Source: Bimuria novae-zelandiae CBS 107.79 (lineage: Eukaryota; Ascomycota; Dothideomycetes; Pleosporales; Didymosphaeriaceae). From it: a stretch of DNA of 64,000 nt. Shown in pieces: positions 21,770 to 34,382 of this stretch. Position numbers and translations under genes: made by a program. Location of the stretch: assembly GCA_010015655.1 (NCBI GenBank), contig ML976674.1, positions 921,970-985,969 of the forward strand, read 5' to 3'. Positions within the stretch are counted from its first letter, which is position 1; each line of letters begins with the position of its first letter. The notes under the pieces are model-generated. The model made no database searches. It was not told where the DNA came from and saw nothing but the letters and a program-made list of their open reading frames with translations.

Positions 21770-24700
21770 GCTCTGGCACCCAAGGAAAAGACCCTAAGAG
21801 AGATAGTTATTAAATAAGCGGCTTAGATAGCCTAGCTACAAGAAATTATTAACCAGATAAGCAAGAAGATAAGCTAATAGGAAAATGCGAAGCATTAACT
21901 AAAGGTCCTAAAGCCTAAACCCTATTTTAGAAAGGGCCACCCAGGAATGTTCCTAACCCAGATAGAACTATTTATCCGCTATAACCCAGGAAAGTTTAAC
22001 ACGGAATAAGATAAAATCCTAGTTACCTATATAAACATGCAAGATAAGGTAGCCGCGTAGGCTAGACTAATAATTAATAACTTCCTCGAGAATGGCAAAG
22101 TAGAGGATTACAACTTAGACGCTACTAAGGACGCCTTTAAGGACTAGGAGTCCTTTCGCAAGACCGTAAAAGGAATATTTAGCACTATTAATAAAGGATA
22201 TTAAGCCAAACTACGCCTCCAGCGCCTACGTCAGGAAAAATCGACAGTACTCTATACGCTGGAGTTCAAATAGATCGTGGCAGAACTTAATAAATAGGGG
22301 GAAGCCCCACTCATGATTACCTACTATAATAGACTAAAAGAATCGGTTAAAGACGAATTAGTCCACTAAGGAAAAGCAGATGACCTGGAAGAACTTATTA
22401 ATAATGCAATTAAAGTAGACAATCGCCTGTACAAACGCAAGCTAGAAAAGTAGCATGGTACTAGGCTACTTACTAGAAAAGAGAATCGATCTAGGCCCGC
22501 AGGAAGAGACCAGGACGGAGATGTTATTATAACTAATAAAGCCCGATAGTACAAAAAGAAAAATGGCAAGGGAAAACAGCCGTACAGACTAAAGAAGAGT
22601 TACTAGGGCAAGAATAGTATCTTATAGGAAGAATAAAAATAGAGGTTTAAAGACAAAGCCTGCCTCTAATATAGTAAATAAGGCCACTTCGCCAAAGACT
22701 GCGACGGTTAGGAAACCAAGGTTAATACGACTAATCTCCTACAAGTAGCCATGGCCACCCTCACGCTGGTAAAAGCCGACGAAATGGATCTCACGCAGGA
22801 GATTCTAGAGCTAATAAAAGAGAAAGAGGAACAAAAGACCCTTCCTAAGTACCAGATCTTTTAAAGACTGGCCAACGATACCTACTAGATGTGTAGCAGT
22901 GCGCTATATCAATCGTCTTAGTATAAGGCAAAAGTAATCGTCTAAGGGGCACACGCATGGGACGCCTACTAGTTAGTAGAAAAACTACAAGGGCGCCCAA
23001 AGCAATACCTACGCCAGATCACGATACAGGAATAACATAAATACGCCAAGTGGTGGCAATGCACGCGCAAAGGATGCTGACAACACTCTAAGGCTAGAGT
23101 TAGGGCCTCCTATTTTCTAGGAGGTTTAAAATACTATAGGCTAAAGCAGAGCCAGTGCAGCGTGCCTAACAATTACTATAAGCACTTTCTAGCCTATTAG
23201 GCTAAGCACTATAAATAGAATGGTTAGTATTAATGTTTTAATATTACTTGCGAGGTACATAGGCAATAAAAGTTTAAAATAGGCTAGTTCCCTTAGGGCT
23301 TAGACCCCCGCGATACTAGCATAATAATAGGGAGCACGTAGCTAGGAAGAGACATAGACTACTTATTAATTAGGTAGGAGTAATGCAACCTACAGTGCTT
23401 CGCACACCTAAGCCTGCAGGAAGAAGTAGCTTCTTTAGACAGCTGCCCAGGACACAACGCATTAGCCCAGAACGAGTGCCTTACTCTAAACTGCCCGCAA
23501 CATGAGATACCGGGAGTATACAAACCCGATAGGATTAGAGAAACCTATGCACTATATTAATAGCAATATAAGTAGTACTAAATTAAGGAAGTTTCGAAGC
23601 TAGCACGACTTAAAGGTTAGATCTAAGAGGTAGAGGCCTTATAGGGGGTCTAAAACGAGTCCGAAGACTTAAAAAACTAAATTATTACTAGGCAACGAGC
23701 CACACTAGTAATAGTGCGATTATTATAGCTTATTAAGTAGACACTTGCAGAGTCGAGAAGCGCTTAATTAAAGATATTACGGTGTATAGATATCGTGTTA
23801 TAGCACTAATTAACCCAGGGGCAGACGCGTGTCTAATCGCCCTATAAGTAGTCGAGAAATACGATATGCCATATCGTAATAAAAGGATACCGCTGCAAAT
23901 AGGACTCGCAGACGGGACCTAATTATAAGAATACGGTAACGGTTAGCTGCGCCTCAAGACAGCGCTAGTATAAGTTAACATAGCAGGCCTAGAGAGCCAA
24001 CATGTTTTTACCATCGCAGAGATGGGAGACATTAAAGCCATCGTAGGATACGAATGGCTAGAGCAACACAATCCACGAATAGACTAGATTAAACAAATAA
24101 TCCTTCCCTAAAGGCCACTAGCGATGGCTCAGGAGAGCCCTAGTGGAAGGGAAACTCTACGAAAACCTCAGGCGAGGAAGGAGAGCCGACCATCTAAGAT
24201 ATAAGAAATATTAGTATGCAAGATAAACAGGATCTTAAAGTAATACCTAGGATAGGTGCACTATATATAGGTCTAAGAGACTAAGATAGTCCTAGACAAC
24301 CCTGGTCTGCTAGAAGAATACAAGGAATTCGTAGACCTGTTTAAGGAACACGACGAGACTATCCTACCTAAATATAAGGAATAGGATTATAAGATACTAT
24401 TAATAGAAGGAGCTAAGCTATAGCTAGAGCGCCTAAGGCCCCTTACATATAAATAAGAAAAAGAGTTAAAGGAGCTTATCTAGAAAAACCTGTGCTCTAG
24501 GAAATAGCGGCCTAGTTAGAGCCCTGCGGCTTTCCCTATACTCTTTATTCGCAAGAAGGATAGCAGGCTGTAACTCTATGTAGATTATAGATAGCTAAAC
24601 GCCGTGACGATTAAGAATCGCTACCCGTTACTACTAATAACGGAGCTTATAGATAGACTCCGAGGAGCTAAATACTTCACGAAATTCGATGTCTAGGATG

Positions 24701-27590
24701 GATTCTATAGAATTCGAATTGCGAAAGGGCACGAGTAGAAAACGGCTTTCCGCACGCGATATGGCCTTTTCGAGTACATAGTCATGCCTATAGGGCTGAC
24801 TAACGCACCAGCAACCTTCCAGGAGTTAATAAATTAAGTACTACATAAATACTTAGACGTATTTTATACGGCGTACCTTGACGATATCCTGATATATTTA
24901 CATAGGACCCTGGAAGAACACAAGGAGTAGTAGTAGTAGTATTAATTAACGTCCAGGAACGCAATATTCTAGCCTCCCATAGGGCATGGGGACGCGCCGA
25001 GCAGCCACTTTGGGGCCAGCCAGAGTAGTGAAGGCGTTTCTTGCTATAAAGCTATTGCCGTCTCTTGCAGCGGCTCGTGAGAGTCCGCCCCCCTCCGTGC
25101 GGGGGCCAAATCCTTATCTTCTTGCCTGTAGGCTGAGATGTCTGGGTTTATCTATTATACATGTAGACTAAGAGTAGAGTAGGGGCAGCTTTGGCTGCCC
25201 CGAAGCTGTGTTGGAGAGTGTCAAGACTTTAGTGTGAGACTAGAGAGAAAAGGCAAGGGGTTGTTAGATTAATCTTCTGTAAGCTCAAGTAGAAGTTGGA
25301 AATCTTTTGGCTTAAGTGCCTTTAGGTATTCCACGCCTTCCCTGGTGGTGCTAGGGGGGCACGCTGGCCGTTTTGGCCAGTAGCGGAACTTTCGAACTGA
25401 TCGTGGGCAGTGTACAATGTGGTCGGGCGCCAGGTCTGCCCCGCAGGAAGAACACAAGGAGCATGTGCGGAAAGTACTATAGAAGTTACAGGAGTATTAA
25501 TTACTCCTACACCCCAAGAAATGCGAGTTTCATGTCACTAAGACGGAATATTTGGGATTTGTGATATCCCGAGAAGGTGTTAAAATAGACCTAAAGAAGA
25601 TCGCGATAATAGAAGAATAGCTACTACTAGAATTAGTAAAGGATATCTAATCCTTCTTAGGCTTTACCAACTTCTATCGCAAATTTATTAGGAACTACTT
25701 AAAGGTCACCGCTCTACTAACAGAACTTACGAAGACAGGGAAATAGCGTCCTCTACAGGAAACAGAGAAGGAAGCTTTTAAACAACTAAAAGCGCCTATT
25801 CCTGACGGCACCCCTACTATAGATGTATGACCCGGAGCAATAACACCGTATCTACACGGACGCATCGGACTATGCGTTAGGGGCCGTACTACTACAAAAA
25901 TACGATGACCAAAAGTGGAGACCCGTCTTCTATCATGTAAGAAAGCTCTTAGGAGCGGAGCTTAACTACAAAATCCACGATAAGGAATTACTCGCTATCG
26001 TTAACTACTTTAAATAATAAAAAGCATAGCTTAAGGGAGCTAAGCATTAGATAAAGGTATTCTTTAATTACCTTAATCTAACCCGCTTCACAACGACTAA
26101 GAAGCTTAATTAGCGACAGGCTAAATAGTCTAAATAGATAGTAGAATTTAACTTCCGCATTACGCATTTGCTAGGAAACGCAAACGCTGCGACAGATGCA
26201 CTTAGCAGACGGTCGGACCTCGTGGAAAAAGACGATGGTAGTAACTATGTCGCAATCCTAACCTACGCGAAGGATGGAACCCTTCGCTATAATAAGACAT
26301 AGCTCGCGCCAGCACTGGAAGTACGGCGCGCGGATCTCGCCTATTACAGGCTAGTCGTGGACGGGATACAGGAGTATAATAAGCTTACAAACGAGGATTG
26401 CCAAGCGTATAATCTCTACTAAGCTATAAAATTAACGGCACAGGACTATTAAAACTATATTTAGATTAGTAAGTAGATAGCTCCGCTACTAATTAAAAAA
26501 CTATATAAGGACAGGGATTAGGGATACCTAGGGATTGCCAAAATAACGCGTTAAATCGCGAACGAATATACTATCCCTAGGCTACGCTAGGCGGTATAGA
26601 AGGTTATAAGTAATTATTTAGCCTGTTATAAAAATAAGCCTAAGAGATATAAGCCCTATAGCCTCTTACAGCTACTATAGCCACCCCTAAGACTATAGTT
26701 AAGCGCGACCATGGACTTTATCGTAAAGCTACTAGCATCACTAGCACCAGGGAATAAGAATCCCTATAACTTAATTTTAGTTATAATCTATTAACTTACT
26801 AAGGAGTCGAGGTTTGTGCTAATTAGGGAAGCTATATTAGCAGAAGAACTAGCCTACGTAGTAGAACGAGAACTAATATTACAAGTTAGACAACCTAACG
26901 AGTTTATTACAGACAGGGCCAAGATATTCACATTATTATACTAGACCACGTTTATAGCTAAATTAGGGATTAAGCACAAGCTTATAATAAGCTTCTACTT
27001 TAAAACGGATAGCTAAGTAGAGCGTACGAATTAAACACTAGAGTAGTATCTCTAGATATATATAAATAAACTTTAAGATAATTAGGTTGAGCTATTGCCT
27101 ACAGCCTAGCTGGCATACAATAGCGCAAGATCGGCGACTACGGGGTACTCGCCATATTATGCCAACCATGGATGTGAGCCGACGACTCACCGGGATCCAT
27201 TAGATATCTAGAGCATAGCAAAGAACGCAGTCAATAAAGCCAAACTTATATAGGACCTGTATAGGACACTACACGAGAACATCGCGCGGCGTAATAAATA
27301 AATAGCGCGATAGGTAAATAAAAAAAGGATTATAGGACTAACCTTTAAGGAGGGGGATAGAGTCCTCCTCTCGCGAAAAAATCTTAAGATAATAAGGCTA
27401 AGCAAAAAACTAGATAACCTTTAAAAAGGACTATTCAAAATTTAAGAGGTTAGAGGACTAGTTAATTTCAAACTACAGTTACCTACAGATACACGAATCC
27501 ACCCAGTCTTCCATAAGTCATTGTTAGAACCAGCACCACCAAATGCCGAACTAGAAACTATAGACTACATTTGGCATGGGCTGCGAGACA
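21770..27590 (+). pseudogene. Gypsy-3 gag-pol, inactivated by RIP stops
   Basis: Almost every expected Gln codon is TAG or TAA while most other residues remain readable, the mark of CpA-to-TpA change. Visible are a gag capsid-like region (KPYFRKGHPGMFLTQIELFI), a knuckle near 22670 in which 'Y' replaces a Cys (CLQYSKQGHFAKDC), and RT blocks 'YFTKFDV.DGFYRIRIAKGH' and 'GLTNAPATF' with the catalytic 'AYLDDILIY' near 24880. After the LINE come 'FLGFTNFYRKFI', RNase H and 'HLLGNANAATDALSRR', then integrase. Its end is 'HPVFHKSLLEPAPP' near 27500. Confidence 0.88.
24928..25445 (-). mobile_element. 5'-truncated LINE fragment inside Gypsy-3
   Basis: A 518-bp insert flanked by a perfect 16-bp duplication GGAAGAACACAAGGAG (24912-24927, 25446-25461). 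It is inverted: its 3' end, at the left, is a (TAC)n tract. The minus strand encodes the last residues of a LINE ORF2 ending in a Cys/His motif (CGADLAPDHIVHCPRSVRKF) and 'TTREGVEYLKALKPKDFQLL'. The same C-terminus occurs in the LINE at 60840-63068. The insert keeps normal base composition, so it arrived after most RIP in its host. Confidence 0.88.
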
Positions 27591-28347
27591 GCCCGCACAC
27601 TGCCTAGAGGCAGCGTTAATAAAACACTATAACTTCTTCTTCTAACAACGCTTATAACTAGACGCTATCTCTAGGCCCTAAGCTTCTACCTTTTACGCAC
27701 AGGCACGACGGGTCGCAAGGGACGAACGGGGGGTTCTTAGCATAGTTAGTAAGGTAAGGGGAATTAAGGAGAGGCTGCGGCCTGCCTTAGGACGCGGGGG
27801 GGACGCACTTTTATAATAATTAGCACCTACGCGCCGACGGCACAGCATAGTAAAGCAAGGTGTTAGGATAATAACCTTAAAAGGGAGGATAGTGTTACGA
27901 CTACAAGGACTAAAAGAAGGAAGCCAGGTAATTACACTAAGGAAGTAATTATTAATAGGATAGTAGAAATAATAAAATATAAAGAGGCGCGGGGTAGCTT
28001 ATGTTAGTAGTTACGTAATAAAGTCCCGCATAAAAGGAAGTCCCATGGGACTACCAGAGTCCCTGGGACTACGGAGTCTTGGCGGGACTACAAGGAGGAA
28101 ACAGACTAGTATATAGTGTGACAATTCTCTTATGTTGTTTCTCTCCTCGTAGTTAACTTATATATCTTCTATGCGAGTACGTTCTCCTATACAGACTAAT
28201 AGTTATCTTACTTTATTATAAGATTAGATTATCTAGCCGCGCTAAGTGTCGCATTAACTTGTACTACTAAATAATCCGTGAAGCACCACGATACCTTACC
28301 GCCCTAATCCAGACCGGACTAAGGTGTGAGAGCCTCATAACAAAGAA

Positions 28348-29020
28348 TACTAAAGTCAAGTATAGTATCTTAGATAAAGATACTTATAACTTTAATAAAA
28401 CTAACTTTATAATAGGCATAACATTAGTAGAAGTAGTAATTATAGGCTTTAAGCGTTAAGGTAAGCTAAAGAGCGTATAGTAAGGTAACTAAAAGTAGAT
28501 AACAGTTATCTATAGTATTAACGCGACTAAGTAGGCGATTCTACCCTTCCTTATTTTTTTAGGGTAAGCACTACCTCTCTATCTAGTACTAAGAGAAGGA
28601 TCTACCTTACGACTAGGTTTTTAAAGTTTCTAAAAATAGCTAAATAATAAATAAACTTAATTTATAGTAGCTAAAGCATTTTATCGCGTATATAAAAGGG
28701 CGTACTATTAGTAGCTATTAGCTACTTATTATTAATAGCTATAAAAGCTATAACTTGCTTAAACTTTAGTAATACTATAAGGATAATAAAATTATTATTT
28801 TTTATATATCTTTATGTTTATCACACCTTTTATAACTACTAGATATAGGGTGTTTCTCGCTATTAAAGAAAGCGTATAGGCGCTAAGCTAAAGATCTAAT
28901 ACGTAATTATATTATATATAATACTAAAAGTAAGTTTTTACCTTACTCTATTACTACTTTTAAGGCGCTAAGCTAATAATACATTTTTTAATATTAATAA
29001 CTAAGCGTAACGCTACGCTT
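28348..29020 (+). pseudogene. pogo-3 transposase, catalytic middle part
   Basis: It starts 'KVKYSILDKDTYNFNKTNF', the RIP-altered version of the Fot1 motif with the first catalytic Asp (DEDTYNFDETGF). It then passes 'ITVIYSINA' and a later 'HLLQPLD'-type region, and reaches the CGCTT target site of Gypsy-1 at 29016-29020. Confidence 0.72.
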
Positions 29021-29597
29021 TGTGATGGCCCAGTACACTGGCAGGTTACATAATCCCGCGTCTAAACGCGACTGCCTTACGCCCCAGAGCGATCGCCTCC
29101 CACACCTAGGACGACCACCTGCGCAGATGGGGTCCAAAGGATTATTCCGTGCCAAACGGCAGCGCACAAAAGCACTACTAGACTATGTACCTATAGTCTC
29201 CTTATCTTAGTGTAGCTAAAATAGAGCTAACTTACCTTATCTACTCTTTTAATATAAGAGCTCGTGCTTATCCTTATATTATACTAAAAATTTTTAACAC
29301 CTTAGCTAAAGACGGCGATAGAATATCTAGTTAAGCTACTTAATCTACCTATACGTGTAACTTAATAATAACGACTCTAGAGAACCTACTACACGACTAC
29401 GCTAAGCTATTAGTTTATTAAATTTAAACGTAATACGCCGTAGTAGCTAGAAGAGCTAAATATCTTACTACCTTTATTAAATAAATAGTAGTAATATTTA
29501 TACTATATATAATATAATAATACTAAAGCACTTATTTATAGCGTTAGCGCTTAAGAAGTACATGCTTAGTAGCACGTATAATCTATTTAAATACTTT

Positions 29598-29850
29598 TGT
29601 CTGCACAGCCTCGCCTTCCGCACTAAGGGAACTGTGTAACCCTATCATACCCCTGTACCCCCTCACTTCTAGTTAACCTGATACTGTACCGAAACCCTTT
29701 CGCCTCCACACCACCTGGTACTCTATCACATCCACAAGAACTGGAAGGAAGGTATATAGAACTATCATAGCACACACACAAGATAAGACAGACACCAGAT
29801 ACCAAAGACAGAGAGTTACTTGTTTATTCCTTGCTACCTGTGAACCGACA
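29598..29850. repeat. solo LTR (unrelated small family) inside Gypsy-1
   Basis: A 253-bp segment of normal base composition within AT-mutated sequence. It starts TGTCTGCACAGCC, ends GTGAACCGACA, and is flanked by ACTTT on both sides (29593-29597, 29851-29855). The TG..CA ends and 5-bp duplication fit an LTR left by recombination. Lack of RIP suggests a recent event or one too short to be recognised. Confidence 0.72.
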
Positions 29851-29899
29851 ACTTTACTTACTAAAAACACAAGATCTAGAGCTATAGCTATATTATTAA

Positions 29900-31430
29900 A
29901 GAGAATTATAACTAAGACACCTCTATAATGCCAGCTTGTATCTAGTAAAGCATCGTAGAAGCTAAATAAATAAGGCCTACTCTTATATTAGGACTAACTA
30001 GTTGTCTTAGCCGTCTACTTCTTTTGTGCCTACCTAATTCGAGCTATCTATACTACGTAGATTACTACTTACTTAGGAAGATATAAGACTACTAAACTAC
30101 TTAGGGACTAGTACTACTAGCTAAAGATAACTAAGGACGTAATTACCTACGTAGCTACTTATAAAGCTTATTAATAGAGTTATATACCTCGCAACTATAT
30201 CCTAGAATTACTAAAATTATTATTAATACTAAAAAGAGTATAGTAGGACGTTTTAATAAACTTTAAATTATTTTTACTTAATAAGAAAAGGTATAATAAT
30301 ATTTTTATTATAATTAACTACTTAAGTAAGCGTTGCTTCTCACTGTCTTACTATAAGATAACTATAATAGAATAGGCTATAGATATATACTATTACTATA
30401 TATAGCGCGTATACGGCCTACCTAAGTCTCTTATTTCTAATTAAGATCCCTAGTTTATCTTAGTATATATAAGTAAGTTATATTAACTTATAAATATTAA
30501 GTAAAAACTCTTAATAGCCTACTATCCTTATACTAATAGTAATATAAAAATTATAAACTGGTACCTTAACTAGCGCTATTACCTATTTGTTAACTACTAG
30601 TAAAATAATTAGTCTAACTTACTATCCTATATAGACTAGGCTTAGGCTATACTACCTTATAAGACTACGGGCCTGTTACTATATAAGATCGAGTTTAGAC
30701 ACTAACCTACCTACTACTAAGACTAGGAGGAGCGTACGAGGACCTTACCTACTATTTATAAATAAACGTCTTAAAAAGAAGCGTCGATTGACGTAAGAAT
30801 TTAGTATAATGCTATAATACTAGTTATAAAAATAGCTTAAAAAGGTATTACTTAGGCTTAGTAATAGTAAGCATGCTAAGTAAATAAAAAATAATATAAA
30901 CTTAATTTTATAATAAGTAATTAAGTCTATATTACGTCTAGAGGTTTTACTACTAGCTATCCTAGCTAGAAGATTAATTAATAGATATATAAATCCTATT
31001 TAATTATTACTCTAAAAGGTTACTCATATTAAGTAAGACTTTTATTATACATATATATAACATCTTTTACTTAGACTACTTATATAAAGCTACTATAAAC
31101 TCTCTACTAGGCTAGATTAAACCTGATGAAGAACTAATTAAGGTTAATAATATTTTTAAATAATAAGTAAAAAAGATTTTAATAGCTATATATATTATAA
31201 ACGCCTATAGTATAAGGCTTTTTAGACTATTTATAATTTTAACCCTATTTAGTATAACGCCTATAGCTTTAAGGGAGCGTCTTATAAAATTAAAAACTAC
31301 TACTAAGCTTACCTAAAAAAACCTAGTCTATTACTATAACTAAACGCCTAGCTATAAGCGTACGAGACTAGCAAGTACCTAGAGATAATAATAAAAATAA
31401 TTAAGCTATAGATAAGATAGCGTAAAGTAA
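29900..31430 (+). pseudogene. Gypsy-1 integrase and chromodomain remnant
   Basis: The stop-rich plus-strand frame retains integrase-core fragments (NNIFIIINYLSKRCFSL, 'YGLPKSLISN.DP.F'), the C-terminal 'VYITSRGF' and 'NIFYLDYLYKA' blocks, and a following 'VNNIFK..VKKILIA' with 'FK' and 'LREHL'-like pieces typical of a chromodomain tail (chromovirus lineage). Gln and Trp positions are stops. Confidence 0.65.
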
Positions 31431-31661
31431 GGCACGAAGAAAGAGGTAGCATAACGGACTTAGGGGACTAAGCCCACCTTAGAGGGGGGTGATGTGACGG
31501 CCCAGTACACTGGCAGATCACATGATCCCGCGCCTAAGCGCGACTGCCTTACGCCCCAGAGCGACTGCCTCCCACACCTAGGACGACTACCTGCGCAGAT
31601 GGGGTCCGAAGGGTTATTCCGTGCCGAACGGCAGCGCATAAAAGCACTGCTGGCCTATGTA

Positions 31662-33773
31662 ACGTGTCCGTGCGCGTGCCGAGCCACTTCGCGTGACGAG
31701 CCACCTAACACCATAACAGCTCATGCAAGAATGAGGCTGCAGAACCACCCACAAACAATATTATTATAAGATTTTCTACTAGGGTAGTTAATCGATAGCT
31801 GCGATTAATTTGCACTACTTAAATCTATCTGGAAGCTTGACGTCGCGGCCGCTGCGTGTAGATTTGCTCGGGGCAGCAGATGCGCCCTCTGAGGCCTCCC
31901 CAACATCTGTAGCATCAACAACACGTTTTGGACGCTTTCTGCTCTGTGCAGATGGCTGAGAAGCCTTTCTCTTACACCTTTGGGATAGTTGTAGAGCTTT
32001 TTCTGCGTCGCGGGCAGACTTCTGGGCAGCGCGCTGAGCTGCCTTTTCAGCCCTCTCCTTCTCCTTCGCCTTCTTAGCTGCCTCTCGCGCATCACGCTTT
32101 TCCTGCTACATTTTCTCCTTGTATAGCTTAGCTACCTTCTTTAGCTCTACTATCTTTGCTTTTTAAAGCTGCTGCTGCTTATCCTCTTGTTCCTTAATAG
32201 ATTAACGAACACGTGCCTCCCTCACCTTCCTTAGTGACCATAAGATAGCCCCACTCTGATACTCCTAGCGCTGTTAGAGATCTAAAGTCTTGCCCTTCTT
32301 TCTGCGCTTCTCCTTAATAGATAGTGCCTGCTTAATCCCATCCATCTCATGCTTAAGTAGCTTATTTTAGACAGATAGGTGGTGGAGCGATTGACGAAGC
32401 TTCTTTGTATCTTAACTACCCTGATCCTTCACTGCTGATCGTACAAGCCTATCCATCTTTCTCCAGTCATGATCGCTAAGCCCTGATGAGGAGTTATCGC
32501 CTGATTCTTGATCCTGGGCGAACCTATCCAGGATAGGATTAGGAACAGGTGGCGATATGCCTGTGGCTCTAAAAGAGCTGAGGATAGTTGATTCCTTGAA
32601 GGAGGCCTTCCACGCATTCCAGAATAAGGGGAAGAAGTCGTCTTTAGTGATAGAAGCTAGGCCTTGGCTTCTATGAAGGTATCGTGATAGCTCTGCTAAG
32701 TATACTGTTAATAGAGGCTTGAACATCGTAACGTCAAGTGGCTAAAGCGTATAAGTTGAGTGAGGAGGCAGGATAGTAAGCAGGATCCTATGCTTATCAC
32801 AATAGTCGATAAAGTCTATAGTAATATAAGATCCGTGGCCGTCTATAATTAAAAGACGATATGATCGTCGAGTCTTCTCTTTTGTACAGCGATCAAACAC
32901 CTGCTCAAGCCAGGCAAGCCCGATATCGTTGTTCGTCCAGCTAGAGGATGATGAGGTGATAAAGACTTCATGTTCTCCTGCCTTGATATCCTCTACCCAG
33001 CTTGATTGGATGCCCTTGTTGGCGGCCTCATAAATAAGGCTTGGCGGCAGAGCTGATCCATCAGCGCAGATACATGCCAGGAGCGTGATCCATGCGCGAT
33101 TGCCATCTTGGAGTGATGCCCTAACCTCCTTCTTCTCCCACATTCGTCTGCTAAATATTCTCTTTGATCTACCAACAATACCGATCAGGACGCCTTTTTC
33201 ATCCATATTGTAGATATGACGAGGATCTATGCGATATTCATCCATCTTACTGTGTAGAAGGTTGAAATAGAGGCGATATTTATCCACTGAATTAGCTTTG
33301 TGGCGATTGTTGTCCATCCCGACGGTCCATTGGGAGATGAGATGAATGCTGTGTTAGTTAATAAAGCGGGTAACCCAGCTCTCGCTAACTGGCTCCTTTG
33401 CTATCGTAGAGGCAAAATTCTGTATCATCTCTCTAGTAGGAGGTGTATGTCTCTTTGTGAGTCCTTCGATATATCGTACAAGCTCCTGCTCTTGTTGTGG
33501 TGTAAGTTTCTGCTGGTTGATATTCTTGGCTTCATTTGGGGCCTGAACGCGCTTGTGTCTTCGGGACAACGTAGTCCGATCTACACCATAGGTAGCCGCT
33601 ATTTTTCTATATGAAAATTTTTCTCCTGGATCCAAAGATTGAATAGCTTCAATCTCATCTTCAATTGCCCCCATATTGGTGGAGTTACGACGCGTCAAAG
33701 TTAGTGAGTCATTCAGTCTTTAGGTGTTGGGTGGCTCGTTACGCGAAGTGGCTCGGCACGCGCACAGACACGT
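31662..33773 (-). mobile_element. pogo/Fot1-like DNA transposon (pogo-1), complete and lightly mutated
   Basis: A 2,112-bp element inserted in the 3' LTR of Gypsy-1. The inverted repeats are about 50 bp, starting ACGTGTCCGTGCGCGTGCC at 31662 and ending with the complement at 33773, each with two direct 16-bp half-units (CGCGTGCCGAGCCACT and CGCGTGACGAGCCACC). It is flanked by TA. The uninterrupted LTR copy at 29021-29278 gives the empty site CTATGTACCTATAG, which proves the TA duplication. Confidence 0.93.
31815..33698 (-). pseudogene. pogo-1 transposase with few RIP stops
   Basis: One minus-strand frame of about 627 codons from the Met at 33698 to the stop at 31815, broken only by a handful of TAA/TAG codons (for example at 33354 and near 32739 and 32409). 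It has an N-terminal helix-turn-helix pair (FSYRKIAATYGVDRTTLSRR; 'SWVTRFIN'). The DDE core starts at 'IYNMDEKGVLIGI', with 'WITLLACICADGSALPPSLI', 'NNDIGLAWLEQVFD' and 'LLIIDGHGSYITIDFIDYC', then 'ILPPHST'. The C-terminus is Lys/Arg-rich, ending 'RSGRDVKLPDRFK'. The catalytic acids are present. A few reversions separate it from an active enzyme, so it is a young insertion. Confidence 0.9.
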
Positions 33774-34382
33774 TACCTATAGTCTCCTCATCTTAGTGTA
33801 GCTGAAATAGAGCCAACTTACCTTATCTACCGATTCTTGGCAGTGCGTGCACGCCATCACTGCGTGCACGCGCGGCCCTGCAACACCAAAACTTCAACCC
33901 CTTACATCTCTTCTAATATAGATCTAATTAACGCCGCGCTTACAGCAATTAAATCGCGTAAATTATAAAAAGAACTTATATACTAAAAATATATAAATTT
34001 ATTTAGTATTAATTAATCTACCTTATTTTAAAGGTACTAAGGTATTACGCGCTTACGTGTAGACGCCTAAAAATAATAATATAACTTTAGCTATAAGTAG
34101 GAGGTAGAGCTTTTATAGTATATTAAAATACTTACTAAACGCGGCCTGCTACCTACACGCTAAATAATCTAAAGCTTTACCTCTATAATAGCCTATAGAA
34201 AGGTCTCTATTACCTAGGTTAATTAATTCACCGTACGCAACAAGGAATCCTTAATATCTTAATAGACTACTAGTATTAATTATAATTGCCACGTAGCTAA
34301 TTCCCTATATAAATATAAGCTCTACTTTGGCCTCCTACGTGATAAAATCGCCCAGTATCTAATCGAGGCCCGGGATACGTAC

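Larger units (their letters stand above)
21272..28342 (+). mobile_element. Ty3/Gypsy LTR retrotransposon (Gypsy-3), near full length
   Basis: A 7.07-kb element with two 450-bp LTRs (21272-21721 and 27893-28342). They start TGTTACGACTACAAGG, end ..CTYATAACA, and are flanked by the 5-bp duplication AAGAA (21267-21271, 28343-28347). A purine tract AAAAGGGAGGATAG abuts the 3' LTR. Coding is on the plus strand in gag-PR-RT-RNaseH-IN order. The LTRs differ by many transitions. A 518-bp LINE fragment (24928-25445) interrupts the reverse transcriptase. Confidence 0.92.

Noticed and set aside
24986..25171. Short plus-strand ORF in the LINE fragment
   Set aside because: It lies in the 3' untranslated part of the LINE on the opposite strand.
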